From Oscillospiraceae bacterium (GTDB lineage: Bacteria > Bacillota > Clostridia > Oscillospirales > Ruminococcaceae): a DNA stretch of 51,384 nucleotides. Location of the stretch: assembly GCA_017848125.1 (NCBI GenBank), contig JAGAJY010000050.1:1-51384 (forward strand). Direction: 5' to 3'. The position numbers were made by a program, and so were the translations under genes. Every line of letters starts with the position of its first letter. Within the stretch, counting starts at the first letter, position 1. Of this stretch, positions 25,288 to 33,314 are shown in pieces. The notes below the pieces were generated by a model that saw only the letters and a program-made list of their open reading frames with translations, was not told the origin of the DNA and made no database searches.

Positions 25288-26198
25288 GGCTTCACAGCTC
25301 CTACAATATCCTTCAGCATAATATCCTTTGTGCGGCAGTATTCGGATAGACCCTCAGTAATTTTCACAGGTGTCATAGGGTCATTGAATATGGCTGCACC
25401 GACCTGAACAAGAGAAGCGCCTGCCATCATTATCTCAACTGCGTCCTCCCAGCTTGAAACGCCGCCCATTCCGCATACGGGGATATTTACCGCATTAGCA
25501 ACCTGCCATACCATTCTCACAGCCACAGGGAATACGGCAGGTCCCGAAAGACCGCCCACATTATTATGGAGAACAGGTCTGCCTGTGCGGATATCTATTC
25601 TCATTCCAAGAAGTGTATTTATAAGAGAAACAGCGTCTGCCCCCTCAGCTTCGCACGCCTTTGCAATATCGGCTATGCTTGTTACATTGGGCGAAAGCTT
25701 CATCATAACAGGCTTTTTTGTTGCACTGCGGACGATTTTTGTTATCTGAGCCGCACCATCGCAGGAAACTCCGAATGCCGCACCGCCTGCCTTAACGTTA
25801 GGACAGGAAATGTTTACCTCTATCATATCAACATCGGTTTTATCAAGCTTTTCGGCAATAGTTCTGTATTCATCAGCGTCAGAGCCTGCAATATTTGCTA
25901 TTACAACAGTATCCTTTGTTTTAAGATAAGGAAGCTCCTCGGCGATAAAGTGGTCGATCCCGGGATTCTGGAGTCCTACGCTGTTAAGCATTCCCGAGGG
26001 AGTTTCTGCGATCCTTGGGGGAAGATTGCCGTTTCTTCTTGAACCTGTTGTACCCTTTACAGAGATCCCTCCAAGCTCGGAAAGAGGATAGAACTCCTCA
26101 AATTCCTTTCCGTAGCCGAATGTACCCGATGCGGGAACAATGGGGTTCTTGAAGTGAACTCCTGCAAAATCAATACCCAGCCTTGTCATATCAGTCAT
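25281..26198 (-). CDS. pyrD: Dihydroorotate dehydrogenase catalytic subunit (class 1B)
   Basis: 305 residues from ATG 26198, overlapping the pyrK stop by 8 nt, with GGAGGTG just upstream; an in-frame start 18 codons earlier lies inside pyrK. FMN barrel with VPASGTFGYG, the class 1 active-site Cys in VNISCPNVK (about residue 134) and the phosphate-binding GMGGVSSWEDAVE. It oxidises dihydroorotate to orotate and passes electrons via PyrK to NAD+. It sits between pyrK and the histidine phosphatase, all overlapping or closely spaced. Confidence 0.95.
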   Translation of the reverse strand: MTDMTRLGIDFAGVHFKNPIVPASGTFGYGKEFEEFYPLSELGGISVKGTTGSRRNGNLPPRIAETPSGMLNSVGLQNPGIDHFIAEELPYLKTKDTVVIANIAGSDADEYRTIAEKLDKTDVDMIEVNISCPNVKAGGAAFGVSCDGAAQITKIVRSATKKPVMMKLSPNVTSIADIAKACEAEGADAVSLINTLLGMRIDIRTGRPVLHNNVGGLSGPAVFPVAVRMVWQVANAVNIPVCGMGGVSSWEDAVEIMMAGASLVQVGAAIFNDPMTPVKITEGLSEYCRTKDIMLKDIVGAVKPW

Positions 26199-26970
26199 CG
26201 AAAAGCACCTCCTCTGCCTCAAAAACAGGACCGTCCTTGCAGACGTGGGCATAGTATTCCTCTCCGTCTCTTATGGTTCTGCAAACGCAGACCAGACAGC
26301 CGCCAACACCGCAGCCCATTCTTTCCTCCAGAGATACCTGACATCTTACACCTGCATTCTTTGCCTGCTCGATTATTCTTTTGAGCATTACCGAAGGACC
26401 GCAGGCATAGATAATATCAGGCTTCTCTTTTTTCAGACAGTCTGCGAGAGCGTCTGTTACAAAGCCCTTTCTTCCTGCCGAACCGTCATCTGTACAGAGT
26501 ATGGTTTCAGCGCCGCTTTCCTTGAAATCCTGCTGAAGAATAACCGCAGAAGCATTTCTGAAGCCGCTTATTACAACGGCATTCTTACCGTAATGCTGTG
26601 CAATTGGGAGCATAGGAGGATTTCCGATTCCGCCGCCAATTATCACAGCCTTTTTATCCTTTTCAAGAAGCTCAAAGCCTCTGCCGCCAAGAGGAGCAAC
26701 TATATCCACAAGCTGACCCTCGGAAAGCTGTGAAAGAGCCTTTGTTCCCTTACCTCTTACCTCAAATATGATACGCAGAGTTCCTTTTTCCTTGTCTATA
26801 CCGCATATGGAAATAGGTCTGCGGAGCATAAAGCCGTCAACCTTGATATTTACAAACTGACCGCACATAGCTGCAGCCGCAACATCGGGACAGCTGATAG
26901 TCATATCGTATATCTCTGCGGCAACAGCTTTTTTTCGGATTATAGGGTAAATACCCTGTGTGTATTTCAT
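26191..26970 (-). CDS. pyrK: Dihydroorotate dehydrogenase electron-transfer subunit
   Basis: 259 residues, the usual PyrK length. It has a ferredoxin-reductase-like FAD domain (MLRRPISICGIDKEKGTL, about 48-65), an NAD domain starting with KKAVIIGGGIGNPP (about 103-116), and the C-terminal 2Fe-2S ligands in RMGCGVGGCLVCVC with a fourth Cys in HVCKDGP. Together with PyrD it forms the class 1B enzyme that feeds electrons to NAD+, fitting an anaerobe. Its stop overlaps pyrD. Confidence 0.96.
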   Translation of the reverse strand: MKYTQGIYPIIRKKAVAAEIYDMTISCPDVAAAAMCGQFVNIKVDGFMLRRPISICGIDKEKGTLRIIFEVRGKGTKALSQLSEGQLVDIVAPLGGRGFELLEKDKKAVIIGGGIGNPPMLPIAQHYGKNAVVISGFRNASAVILQQDFKESGAETILCTDDGSAGRKGFVTDALADCLKKEKPDIIYACGPSVMLKRIIEQAKNAGVRCQVSLEERMGCGVGGCLVCVCRTIRDGEEYYAHVCKDGPVFEAEEVLFDD

Positions 26971-26989
26971 TCTTACGACCGTCCTTTCA

Positions 26990-27835
26990 TTATAACGGCT
27001 TACGCCTTACATCATCTATCACATATTCTGAATTGTCGGGAAGCATTTCGGGGTCTGCTTCAAGATAATCCATATCAAACTCTGTTTCAGCTGTCTCGGG
27101 CTTATTTTTCGGTTCGGAGGAGCTGTTATCAAACCATTCGTCGCAGGTTGCCGAATCAACGCTGATACCGTCCATTCTGCCGTCCTGCACCGCAGGAACA
27201 ACAGCAAATTCTGTAACAGGACGCTCGTTATCTGTGTAATAATCCTGCTTCTTTCCTTTTTTCAGCCATGCCTCACGGTATTTTACAAATCTCGAATGTC
27301 TGTCCTGCTCAATGCCATAGTTGAAATCGGGAAAGCCCTCCTGCGTTTTCAGATAATCAAGTTCCTTGTAGCTTCTTAGAGCAAAATCCTCTGTCCAGAG
27401 TCCTGCAACAGAATAAAATATGAGCAGGAACATTCCCATAATCGCCATAGGCTCATACCTGAAAATCAGATTTGTAAGTGAAAACAGAAGCAGTATCAGA
27501 TACAGTATCATAGAAGCAATTGTCAGCTTTTTGTTAAGATAAACGTCCGCAAAGTAACTCATCACGGCTATGGGCGGAGTAATAAACAGCGTTGCGCCAT
27601 ACCAAGGGAAGGAAATAGTTCCTATCTCCTCGGCAAGAGTAAGCGCCATTTTTATTCCTGCATTTGTGTAGCACAGCCACAGATAAACACCGAATACGCT
27701 TACGAATATCATAATCAGATTAAAATAGAAATTATAGTGTCTGGCGATCTGCATATTCTTGCTTACAGCCTTCATACGCTCCTGATTCTCGGCGTAATTA
27801 TACTCACGTATCGTCTTTTCTTCAAGCTCTGTCAT
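26990..27835 (-). CDS. Hypothetical membrane protein within the pyr operon
   Basis: 281 residues. A charged N-terminal helix (about 1-30) leads into about four membrane segments (around 35-55, 75-95, 105-130 and 135-150). A cytoplasmic-looking, very acidic C-terminal tail of about 115 residues follows, ending EYVIDDVRRKPL. I do not recognise a family. It lies 20 nt from both pyrF (upstream) and pyrK (downstream) on the same strand, so it is co-transcribed with pyrimidine genes although nothing in it suggests an enzyme. A transporter or scaffold role is speculation. Confidence 0.7.
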   Translation of the reverse strand: MTELEEKTIREYNYAENQERMKAVSKNMQIARHYNFYFNLIMIFVSVFGVYLWLCYTNAGIKMALTLAEEIGTISFPWYGATLFITPPIAVMSYFADVYLNKKLTIASMILYLILLLFSLTNLIFRYEPMAIMGMFLLIFYSVAGLWTEDFALRSYKELDYLKTQEGFPDFNYGIEQDRHSRFVKYREAWLKKGKKQDYYTDNERPVTEFAVVPAVQDGRMDGISVDSATCDEWFDNSSSEPKNKPETAETEFDMDYLEADPEMLPDNSEYVIDDVRRKPL

Positions 27836-27855
27836 ATGCTTACCCCTTTATTCTG

Positions 27856-28788
27856 TCAGTTGCTTTCGGGAGCCTTGATTGGAGGTATATGAGATGTAAT
27901 ATCCTCCTTCATTCTGAGCACCTCACGTCTTGCCGCTGCCGCATATTCTCTTTCGTCGCAGCCTTCCTTCTTGTATGCACACATTACCGCTCTGGAGGAA
28001 TTAACTATAGCACCCAGACCATTCTTGTCAAAGCCCACAGCTACACCCTCTGCACCGCCGCCCTGTGCACCGTAGCCGGGAACAAGGAAGAAGGTATGAG
28101 GAAGCTTTTCTCTCATTTCAGCAAGCATTGCGGGATAGGTTGCACCTACAACAGCGCCCACAGCGGAATAGCCATAGCTGCCGATGTTGTCCGCACCCCA
28201 CTTTTCGCACATATCGCCCATAGTTTCGTAGATAGTCTTTCCGTCGCAGAGACGTCTGTCCTGAAGCTCTCCCGAGGATTTGTTTGATGTTTTTACAAGA
28301 ACGAATATACTGCCGCCTGTTTTAAGTGCAGGTGCAATTCCGTCAGTACCGAGATAACCGTTTACTGTAAGGGAATCAGCTCCGAATGCGGCTGTCCTGT
28401 CGCCGAATACGTCTGTAGAGCCGAGATATGCGGAGGAATATGCCTCCATAGTTGCGCCTATATCGTTGCGCTTGCCGTCAAGGATAACATACATTCCCTT
28501 GGACTGAGCGTATCTGATGGTCTTGTAAAGTGCCTTTACGCCGTGGTAGCCGTACATTTCATAGTAAGCCGCCTGAGGCTTTACTGCAGGGACAACATCG
28601 CACACAGCGTCGATTATTCCCTTGTTGAACTTATAGAGAGCCGCTGCAGCAGCTTTAAGACCTGCACCGTGCTTTGCCACACACTTATCCTTGATAAATT
28701 CGGGGATATATTCAAGCTTGGGGTCAAGACCCACAACGGTAGGATTCTGTGTTTCAATGATTTTTTCAATAAGTCTGTCAAATGACAT
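27856..28788 (-). CDS. pyrF: Orotidine-5'-phosphate decarboxylase module (internal start)
   Basis: 310 residues from the internal ATG 28788 (MSFDRLIEKIIETQ), preceded by AAAAGGAGTGATAGT, a strong ribosome binding site 9 nt away. The length equals a free-standing class 2 PyrF. The active-site block DGKRNDIGATMEAY (about residue 95), VVGLDPKLEYIPEF near the start and LVPGYGAQGGG near the C-terminus are present. It decarboxylates OMP to UMP. Normal length plus its own ribosome binding site argue that PyrF is made separately, even though the pyrC frame reads into it. Confidence 0.85.
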   Translation of the reverse strand: MSFDRLIEKIIETQNPTVVGLDPKLEYIPEFIKDKCVAKHGAGLKAAAAALYKFNKGIIDAVCDVVPAVKPQAAYYEMYGYHGVKALYKTIRYAQSKGMYVILDGKRNDIGATMEAYSSAYLGSTDVFGDRTAAFGADSLTVNGYLGTDGIAPALKTGGSIFVLVKTSNKSSGELQDRRLCDGKTIYETMGDMCEKWGADNIGSYGYSAVGAVVGATYPAMLAEMREKLPHTFFLVPGYGAQGGGAEGVAVGFDKNGLGAIVNSSRAVMCAYKKEGCDEREYAAAARREVLRMKEDITSHIPPIKAPESN

Positions 28789-30075
28789 ACTATCACTCCT
28801 TTTGATTACTGACGGATTTTTATATATTTCCCTGCCTGCGGAAACGGTAAGCACTACCTTTCCCGTGAGGGTCTCTCCCTTGAATACGCTGTTGCGTGAT
28901 TTTGACGCAAATTCCGACGGGTCAACCGTCCACTCTCTGTTAAGGTCCGCTATCATAAATTCAGCCCTTGCGCCCTCCTTTATAACAGCTTCGTCAATAC
29001 CCAGAAGCCTTCTCGGAGCGGCTGACATAAGTGTCACAAGCTTTGTAACGGGAAGTCCTCCGTTTTTGCAAAGTGCTGTATATGATGCGGCAAATGATGT
29101 CTCCAAACCGACAACACCGTTAGGAGCTGTAAGAAAATCAGCCTTTTCCTCGGGGCTGTGGGGAGCGTGGTCGGTAACAATGCAGTCAACCGTGCCGTCT
29201 CTTACGCCTTCAAGCACCGCAAGCACATCGGAAGCCTCTCTCAGAGGGGGATTCATACGGCAGTCAGCGTCACGGTCAAGAAGCTTTTCTTCGGTAAACA
29301 TAAAATAGTGGGGGGCGGTTTCACAGGTGACCTTTATTCCTCTTTTCTTTGCGTCCCTGATTATCTCAATACTGCCCTTGGTGGAAACGTGGCAGATGTG
29401 TATCCTTGCGCCGCAGGAATCTGCAAGGGCTATTTCACGAGCTGTAATGCTGTCCTCCGAGGCTCTGTCCATACCCTTTACGCCAAGGGCTTCGGAAACC
29501 TTGCCCTTATGCATGATCCCGCTGTTGATTATGGCAAGATCCTCGCAGTGAGAAGCAACCAGCATTCCGTTTGAATTGGTCATTTCAAGCGTCTTTCGCA
29601 TAAGCTCTGCGTTTTCCACAGGTCTGCCGTCATCGGAGATCATCTTGATGCCTGCCTTAATATATTCATCAAAATCAGAAAGCTCTGCTCCTATCATACC
29701 TTTTGTCACAGAGCATACGGGATATACCTTTACACCTGTCGGAGCAGCTTTTTCAGTCATATACAAAGCAGTTTCAGCACTGTCGCATACCGGCTTGGTA
29801 TTGGGCATACACGCAACTGCAGTAAATCCGCCTGCTGCTGCCGCCGCACAACCCGATACAATATCCTCCTTGTAGGTAAGCCCGGGATCTCTGAAATGAA
29901 CGTGAATGTCGCAAAGAGCAGGAAAAGCCGAAAGCCCTGAGCAGTCATAAACAAGGTCGGCTTCTTCGGTTATATTCTCCCCCACACGGGAAATAAGCTC
30001 TCCGTCAACGAGAATATCAGCCTTAACAGAATCATTCTCGCTGTAAACAGTAAGATTCTTGTACAGAGTTCTCAT
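27856..30075 (-). CDS. pyrC: Fused dihydroorotase-OMP decarboxylase ORF
   Basis: 739 residues from ATG 30075 (AAAGGA 10 nt upstream; the frame is open further up but that part is leader). Residues 1 to about 425 are a class I dihydroorotase: metal ligands in DIHVHFRDPG (about 60), SHCED, HICHVSTKG, and the catalytic Asp in DCIVTDHAPHSPEEKA. It makes dihydroorotate from carbamoyl-aspartate. With no stop codon the frame runs on into a complete class 2 OMP decarboxylase (see 27856-28788). A ribosome binding site and ATG lie at the joint, so a fusion protein, two proteins, or both could be made. Confidence 0.85.
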   Translation of the reverse strand: MRTLYKNLTVYSENDSVKADILVDGELISRVGENITEEADLVYDCSGLSAFPALCDIHVHFRDPGLTYKEDIVSGCAAAAAGGFTAVACMPNTKPVCDSAETALYMTEKAAPTGVKVYPVCSVTKGMIGAELSDFDEYIKAGIKMISDDGRPVENAELMRKTLEMTNSNGMLVASHCEDLAIINSGIMHKGKVSEALGVKGMDRASEDSITAREIALADSCGARIHICHVSTKGSIEIIRDAKKRGIKVTCETAPHYFMFTEEKLLDRDADCRMNPPLREASDVLAVLEGVRDGTVDCIVTDHAPHSPEEKADFLTAPNGVVGLETSFAASYTALCKNGGLPVTKLVTLMSAAPRRLLGIDEAVIKEGARAEFMIADLNREWTVDPSEFASKSRNSVFKGETLTGKVVLTVSAGREIYKNPSVIKRSDSMSFDRLIEKIIETQNPTVVGLDPKLEYIPEFIKDKCVAKHGAGLKAAAAALYKFNKGIIDAVCDVVPAVKPQAAYYEMYGYHGVKALYKTIRYAQSKGMYVILDGKRNDIGATMEAYSSAYLGSTDVFGDRTAAFGADSLTVNGYLGTDGIAPALKTGGSIFVLVKTSNKSSGELQDRRLCDGKTIYETMGDMCEKWGADNIGSYGYSAVGAVVGATYPAMLAEMREKLPHTFFLVPGYGAQGGGAEGVAVGFDKNGLGAIVNSSRAVMCAYKKEGCDEREYAAAARREVLRMKEDITSHIPPIKAPESN

Positions 30076-30106
30076 AAAACCAGTCCTTTCCGAATTTGAT
30101 CCCAAC

Positions 30107-30140
30107 AAAAAACTGTCTGCCGAATACGACAGACAGTTTT
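30107..30140 (-). terminator. Attenuator-like terminator in the pyrC leader
   Basis: On the minus strand: an 11-bp perfect stem (30130-30140 with 30109-30119), 10-nt loop, then TTTTTTG. It lies 32 nt before pyrC and about 115 nt after the promoter at 30258-30286, so it must be conditional. Its 5' arm could alternatively pair with the upstream segment CGGCAGGGCAG (around 30207-30217, minus strand), an antiterminator-like option. I did not find a clear PyrR-binding loop. Confidence 0.75.
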
Positions 30141-30257
30141 GAAAGCTCATATAAAACCGTTTGGCTATGTAATAAATACATCTGCACGGTAAATATCAAA
30201 TTCAAGCTGCCCTGCCGAACAAAGGAAACCGACAAACAGGTTGCCATCACAATGAAT

Positions 30258-30286
30258 ATTATACCATATTTTTATACTAAAGTCAA
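30258..30286 (-). promoter_or_regulatory. Promoter of the pyr operon
   Basis: Minus strand: TTGACT (30281-30286), 17-bp spacer, TATAAT (30258-30263) with an extended TGG before it. The transcript start is expected near 30250, giving a 175-nt leader that holds the attenuator. Confidence 0.8.
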
Positions 30287-30324
30287 CAGATAATCAAATG
30301 AATTTTTGATGAATTTGACCGTAG

Positions 30325-31197
30325 TTATTCCTCATCGTCCGAACTGCTTGTAAGCTCCGTAAGCTTGCCTTTTATTCTGTTTTTAACAGCAACAAGCGAC
30401 TTGGAATACCTATGCTTGATAAGTGTTTTTGCAAGTCTTTCTGTAAAAGCGTCCTTCTCCTCGACAAGGCGGCTGTACTCGCTTTTAAGCTTATCCATAT
30501 TAGCAGCGTTCATATCCTGAACTTTTTCCACTACATTATCTTTAACGTCAATTATCTTATCAACGTTGGTTTTGACCTTCAGTGTACCTGAAGCAAGCTT
30601 CATGCCGACCTTTACAGACCCCGAAAGCATAAGCTCAGATATTTCGTCAATTCGTCTGAATCTCTCGTTAAGCTTCTTTACCGCCATTACCGAGATGACT
30701 GTATCCACAGCAATGAGGATAGCCATAATAACAACTATCACCATACCTGCCTTAATGGGAATAGCGTCGATAGCCTTTATGACCATAGGCTGAACATATC
30801 TTATGCAGATAACACAGCCCGCACCGAAAAACAGGGAATTTCTCAAGCAAATAAGACCCTTGTAATTAAATTTCATATGGGAATAATCCCACCATCTTGC
30901 ATGGAAAAGCTTTTCAAAAAGCCAGCCCACAAAGTATTCAAGAGCTGTACACAAAACTGTACAAGCTATAAAAAGCGGAAAAACCGTATGACTTATGGGT
31001 CTGAAAAATATCACGACCATTATTACACCGAAGCCTTCTATAGGACATATCGGCATATTAAGGAAACCTCTGTTCTGGTACTCTCCCGTTTCATAGGTCA
31101 TGTCAACGACCTCAACACACCAGCCTATAAAGCTCCAGAAACAAAACATCAGAAACAACTGATACAGGCTGAATCCGATGTATGGTATCGTCTGCAT
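30325..31197 (-). CDS. CmpB-family putative ABC transporter permease / membrane protein
   Basis: 290 residues. About five membrane segments fill residues 8-180, with the family mark GEYQNRGFLNMPICPIEGFG at about 37-56 and WWDYSHMKFNYKGLICLRNS mid-protein (ABC_trans_CmpB type, PF06541). The last 100 residues are a charged, probably coiled-coil cytoplasmic tail. The name ABC permease is historical and no transporter partner is present. It follows the HD-domain gene by 20 nt and is probably co-transcribed with it. Confidence 0.8.
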   Translation of the reverse strand: MQTIPYIGFSLYQLFLMFCFWSFIGWCVEVVDMTYETGEYQNRGFLNMPICPIEGFGVIMVVIFFRPISHTVFPLFIACTVLCTALEYFVGWLFEKLFHARWWDYSHMKFNYKGLICLRNSLFFGAGCVICIRYVQPMVIKAIDAIPIKAGMVIVVIMAILIAVDTVISVMAVKKLNERFRRIDEISELMLSGSVKVGMKLASGTLKVKTNVDKIIDVKDNVVEKVQDMNAANMDKLKSEYSRLVEEKDAFTERLAKTLIKHRYSKSLVAVKNRIKGKLTELTSSSDDEE

Positions 31198-31217
31198 ACT
31201 TATGCCCCTCCCGAAAC

Positions 31218-31886
31218 TCAGACAAGATCTGAGCCATTTGCTCTGAGTCTGAATCTTACACCGAGAAAATCTGCGGATTTCTTACAAAGTATCATTCTTT
31301 TCATAAAAATCTCGAAATACTCCATTACCGAGGATATTCTGTTATCAATGGTAAGCTCAAGAATAAGCTCCTTTTTATCCTCACTGAAACTGAGATTGGA
31401 GCTTTCCACCGCAAAATTCACTCTGTCGTGAATATCGAGGGCAAGGTCTCCGATATTTCTTACTCTGCTTCGGCGCACATCAGCTTTATCTGCAATGATA
31501 AGCGCAGCTGTGATGGCATTTAGCGGCTGAGCAGTTCCCTCATCGTGATTTCCGATAGCTGAAATGATATCGCATATCTCATCAGCAGGCATATTGAGAT
31601 TGTCAAGAAGTCTGAACGCCATGACCGCACCGCTCTGAGCGTGGTCAACACGGTTTATAACATTGCCAATATCGTGCAGATAGGCAGCTATCATTCCAAG
31701 CTCGACCTTTCTGTCGTCGCAGTCAAGCCCTTCGAGTATCATCTTGACATACTCAGCCACCTTTTCAACGTGTGCAAAGGAATGTTCCGTATAGCCCTGA
31801 GCCTCAACAGCCGCATCAGCATTTTTTATATATGTGTGAATATCGGGATTCTGCTTAATATACTTATAAGTTACATTACTTGCCAT
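31218..31886 (-). CDS. HD-domain phosphohydrolase
   Basis: 222 residues, soluble. The metal site is visible: His in EHSFAHVEKVAEYV (about residue 35), the HD pair in AAYLHDIGNVINR (about 70), GNHDEG (about 112) and Asp in LIIADKADVRRSR (about 130). HD proteins of this kind hydrolyse phosphoesters of nucleotides or second messengers. The C-terminal 70 residues form a separate beta-rich part of unknown role. It has its own promoter and heads a two-gene unit with the CmpB-like gene. Confidence 0.85.
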   Translation of the reverse strand: MASNVTYKYIKQNPDIHTYIKNADAAVEAQGYTEHSFAHVEKVAEYVKMILEGLDCDDRKVELGMIAAYLHDIGNVINRVDHAQSGAVMAFRLLDNLNMPADEICDIISAIGNHDEGTAQPLNAITAALIIADKADVRRSRVRNIGDLALDIHDRVNFAVESSNLSFSEDKKELILELTIDNRISSVMEYFEIFMKRMILCKKSADFLGVRFRLRANGSDLV

Positions 31887-31923
31887 AAAATAAACAAGCC
31901 CCCTGAATTATCGTTACCTGTTT

Positions 31924-31951
31924 ATTATACCACAATTATGCGATTTGTCAA
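31924..31951 (-). promoter_or_regulatory. Promoter of the HD-domain/CmpB-like unit
   Basis: Minus strand: TTGACA (31946-31951), 16-bp spacer, TATAAT (31924-31929) with the same TGG extension as the pyr, rpsB and yicC promoters. Confidence 0.75.
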
Positions 31952-31992
31952 GAAATTTATATACCTGTTTGTAATTGTAACCAAATTTTAAC

Positions 31993-32021
31993 TTGATTTT
32001 CATTTATGTAAGTGATATAAT
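31993..32021 (+). promoter_or_regulatory. Promoter of the CapA-like lipoprotein gene
   Basis: TTGATT (31993-31998), 17-bp spacer, TATAAT (32016-32021), 66 bp before the start at 32088. Confidence 0.7.
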
Positions 32022-32087
32022 GTAAATCAGATAGATATGTCAGCAAGAAACTGACCAACAGAACAAAAATCACGGAGATGTAACAGA

Positions 32088-33206
32088 ATGAATATACAAC
32101 GACTTACTGTAAGCTTTGCTGTTGTTTCCGCAGCAATACTTTACGGCTGTACTCGCCTTGGAACAGGAAATGAAACGAATACTGCACCCGAGGTTGCTGC
32201 AGAGACGGTTTCAACAGAAGCTGTCACCGAAGCTGCAACTGTAACAGAGATTATTACAGAACCTGTTTCCGACAAGGAAATGTCACTTACCAAAGGGAAA
32301 AGCGTTACCTTCACATTCCTTGGTGATTGCCTTCTTGCCACGAATGCAGGTGATACAAGAAATGATACCTTTATAGAATACTCTAAGAAAAAGCCTGCGG
32401 AATATTTTCTTGAAAAAGCTCTCCCCTATTATGAGGACAGCGATTTTGTAATGACCAACAATGAGTTTGTGCTTACAGACCGAAATCTTTCCAGAACAGC
32501 CAAGAACGGCAAAGCCTTCTGGTTCAAAGCCCCCACAAGCAATGCGCAGATACTTAAAAGCGGCGGAATAGATATGGTTTCCATTGCAAACAATCATACA
32601 ATGGACTATGGCACAAAGGGCTACAATGATACAGCCGACGCACTTGAAGAAGCAGGGATACTGTGGGGCGATGCAGACCACCCTATTTACGTTGAAAAGG
32701 ACGATGTTAAATTCGGCATACTCTGCGTAAATATGTTCGGAACGAATTATGAGCCTATCGTTACGCCTAAAATAGAGGAGCTTAAAGAGAATTGCGACAT
32801 TCAGATTCTGTTTTTCCACGGCGGCACCGAAAAGGAGCACATCCCTGAGGACTGGCTTACAGAGCTTTGTCACAAATATGCTGATATGGGCGTTGACCTT
32901 ATTGTCGGCTCGCACCCTCACGTTTTAAGACCAATGGAAACATATAACGGAGTGGATATTATATATTCCCTCGGTAACTTCTGTTACGGCGGCAGCAGGC
33001 TTCCCGAAAACAGGACAGTCATTTTTACAGAGACCTTCAATTTTGATGAAAACGGTGCGTACATATCTCAGGAGGAAAGCTTTATTCCATTTTATGTTTA
33101 CGGCGGTGAGCACAATAATTGGCAGCCCACCCCTGTTACAGACCCCGTTGAGATATCAAAAACCCTTGCATATATGTACGGCGGAAAAGAATCGCCGATA
33201 AGCTAA
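32088..33206 (+). CDS. CapA family lipoprotein (metallophosphatase fold)
   Basis: 372 residues. The signal ends in AILYGC (lipobox Cys at about 21). A Thr/Glu/Val-rich linker (about 25-65) carries the catalytic-type domain out from the membrane. CapA marks are FTFLGDCLLATNAG (about 75-88), TNNEFVLTDRN, SIANNHTMDYG (about 167), VDLIVGSHPHVLRPM and IIYSLGNFCYGG. The family is related to PgsA/CapA of poly-gamma-glutamate synthesis and has a calcineurin-like metal site. No capB/capC is present, so a role in a wall polymer or as a stand-alone hydrolase is as likely. Single-gene unit with promoter and terminator. Confidence 0.9.
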   Translation: MNIQRLTVSFAVVSAAILYGCTRLGTGNETNTAPEVAAETVSTEAVTEAATVTEIITEPVSDKEMSLTKGKSVTFTFLGDCLLATNAGDTRNDTFIEYSKKKPAEYFLEKALPYYEDSDFVMTNNEFVLTDRNLSRTAKNGKAFWFKAPTSNAQILKSGGIDMVSIANNHTMDYGTKGYNDTADALEEAGILWGDADHPIYVEKDDVKFGILCVNMFGTNYEPIVTPKIEELKENCDIQILFFHGGTEKEHIPEDWLTELCHKYADMGVDLIVGSHPHVLRPMETYNGVDIIYSLGNFCYGGSRLPENRTVIFTETFNFDENGAYISQEESFIPFYVYGGEHNNWQPTPVTDPVEISKTLAYMYGGKESPIS

Positions 33207-33212
33207 GATATT

Positions 33213-33248
33213 ACGGTCAGAAACGGTCATCTCGTTTCTGACCGTTTT
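33213..33248 (+). terminator. Terminator of the CapA-like gene
   Basis: A perfect 13-bp stem (33213-33225 with 33233-33245), 7-nt loop, followed by TTTTAC. Confidence 0.9.
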
Positions 33249-33267
33249 ACTGTCTGTACACTCAGAT

Positions 33268-33298
33268 AAAAAAAGGGTTCTCACACGGAGAACCCTTT
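33268..33298 (-). terminator. Terminator of rpsB-tsf
   Basis: An 11-bp perfect stem (33288-33298 with 33272-33282), 5-nt loop; on the minus strand it ends in a TTTTTTT run. It lies 16 nt after the tsf stop. Confidence 0.92.
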
Positions 33299-33314
33299 GA
33301 ATTATTCATTAAAA

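Noticed and set aside
30032..30250. 72-codon ORF spanning the pyr leader
   Set aside because: It runs through the terminator hairpin and the pyrC start, has no protein-like motifs, and its start falls at the predicted transcript start. Mentioned only as a remote leader-peptide option.
31981..32087. Possible riboswitch before the CapA-like gene
   Set aside because: The 5' leader is only about 60 nt, without paired segments; only a promoter is supported.
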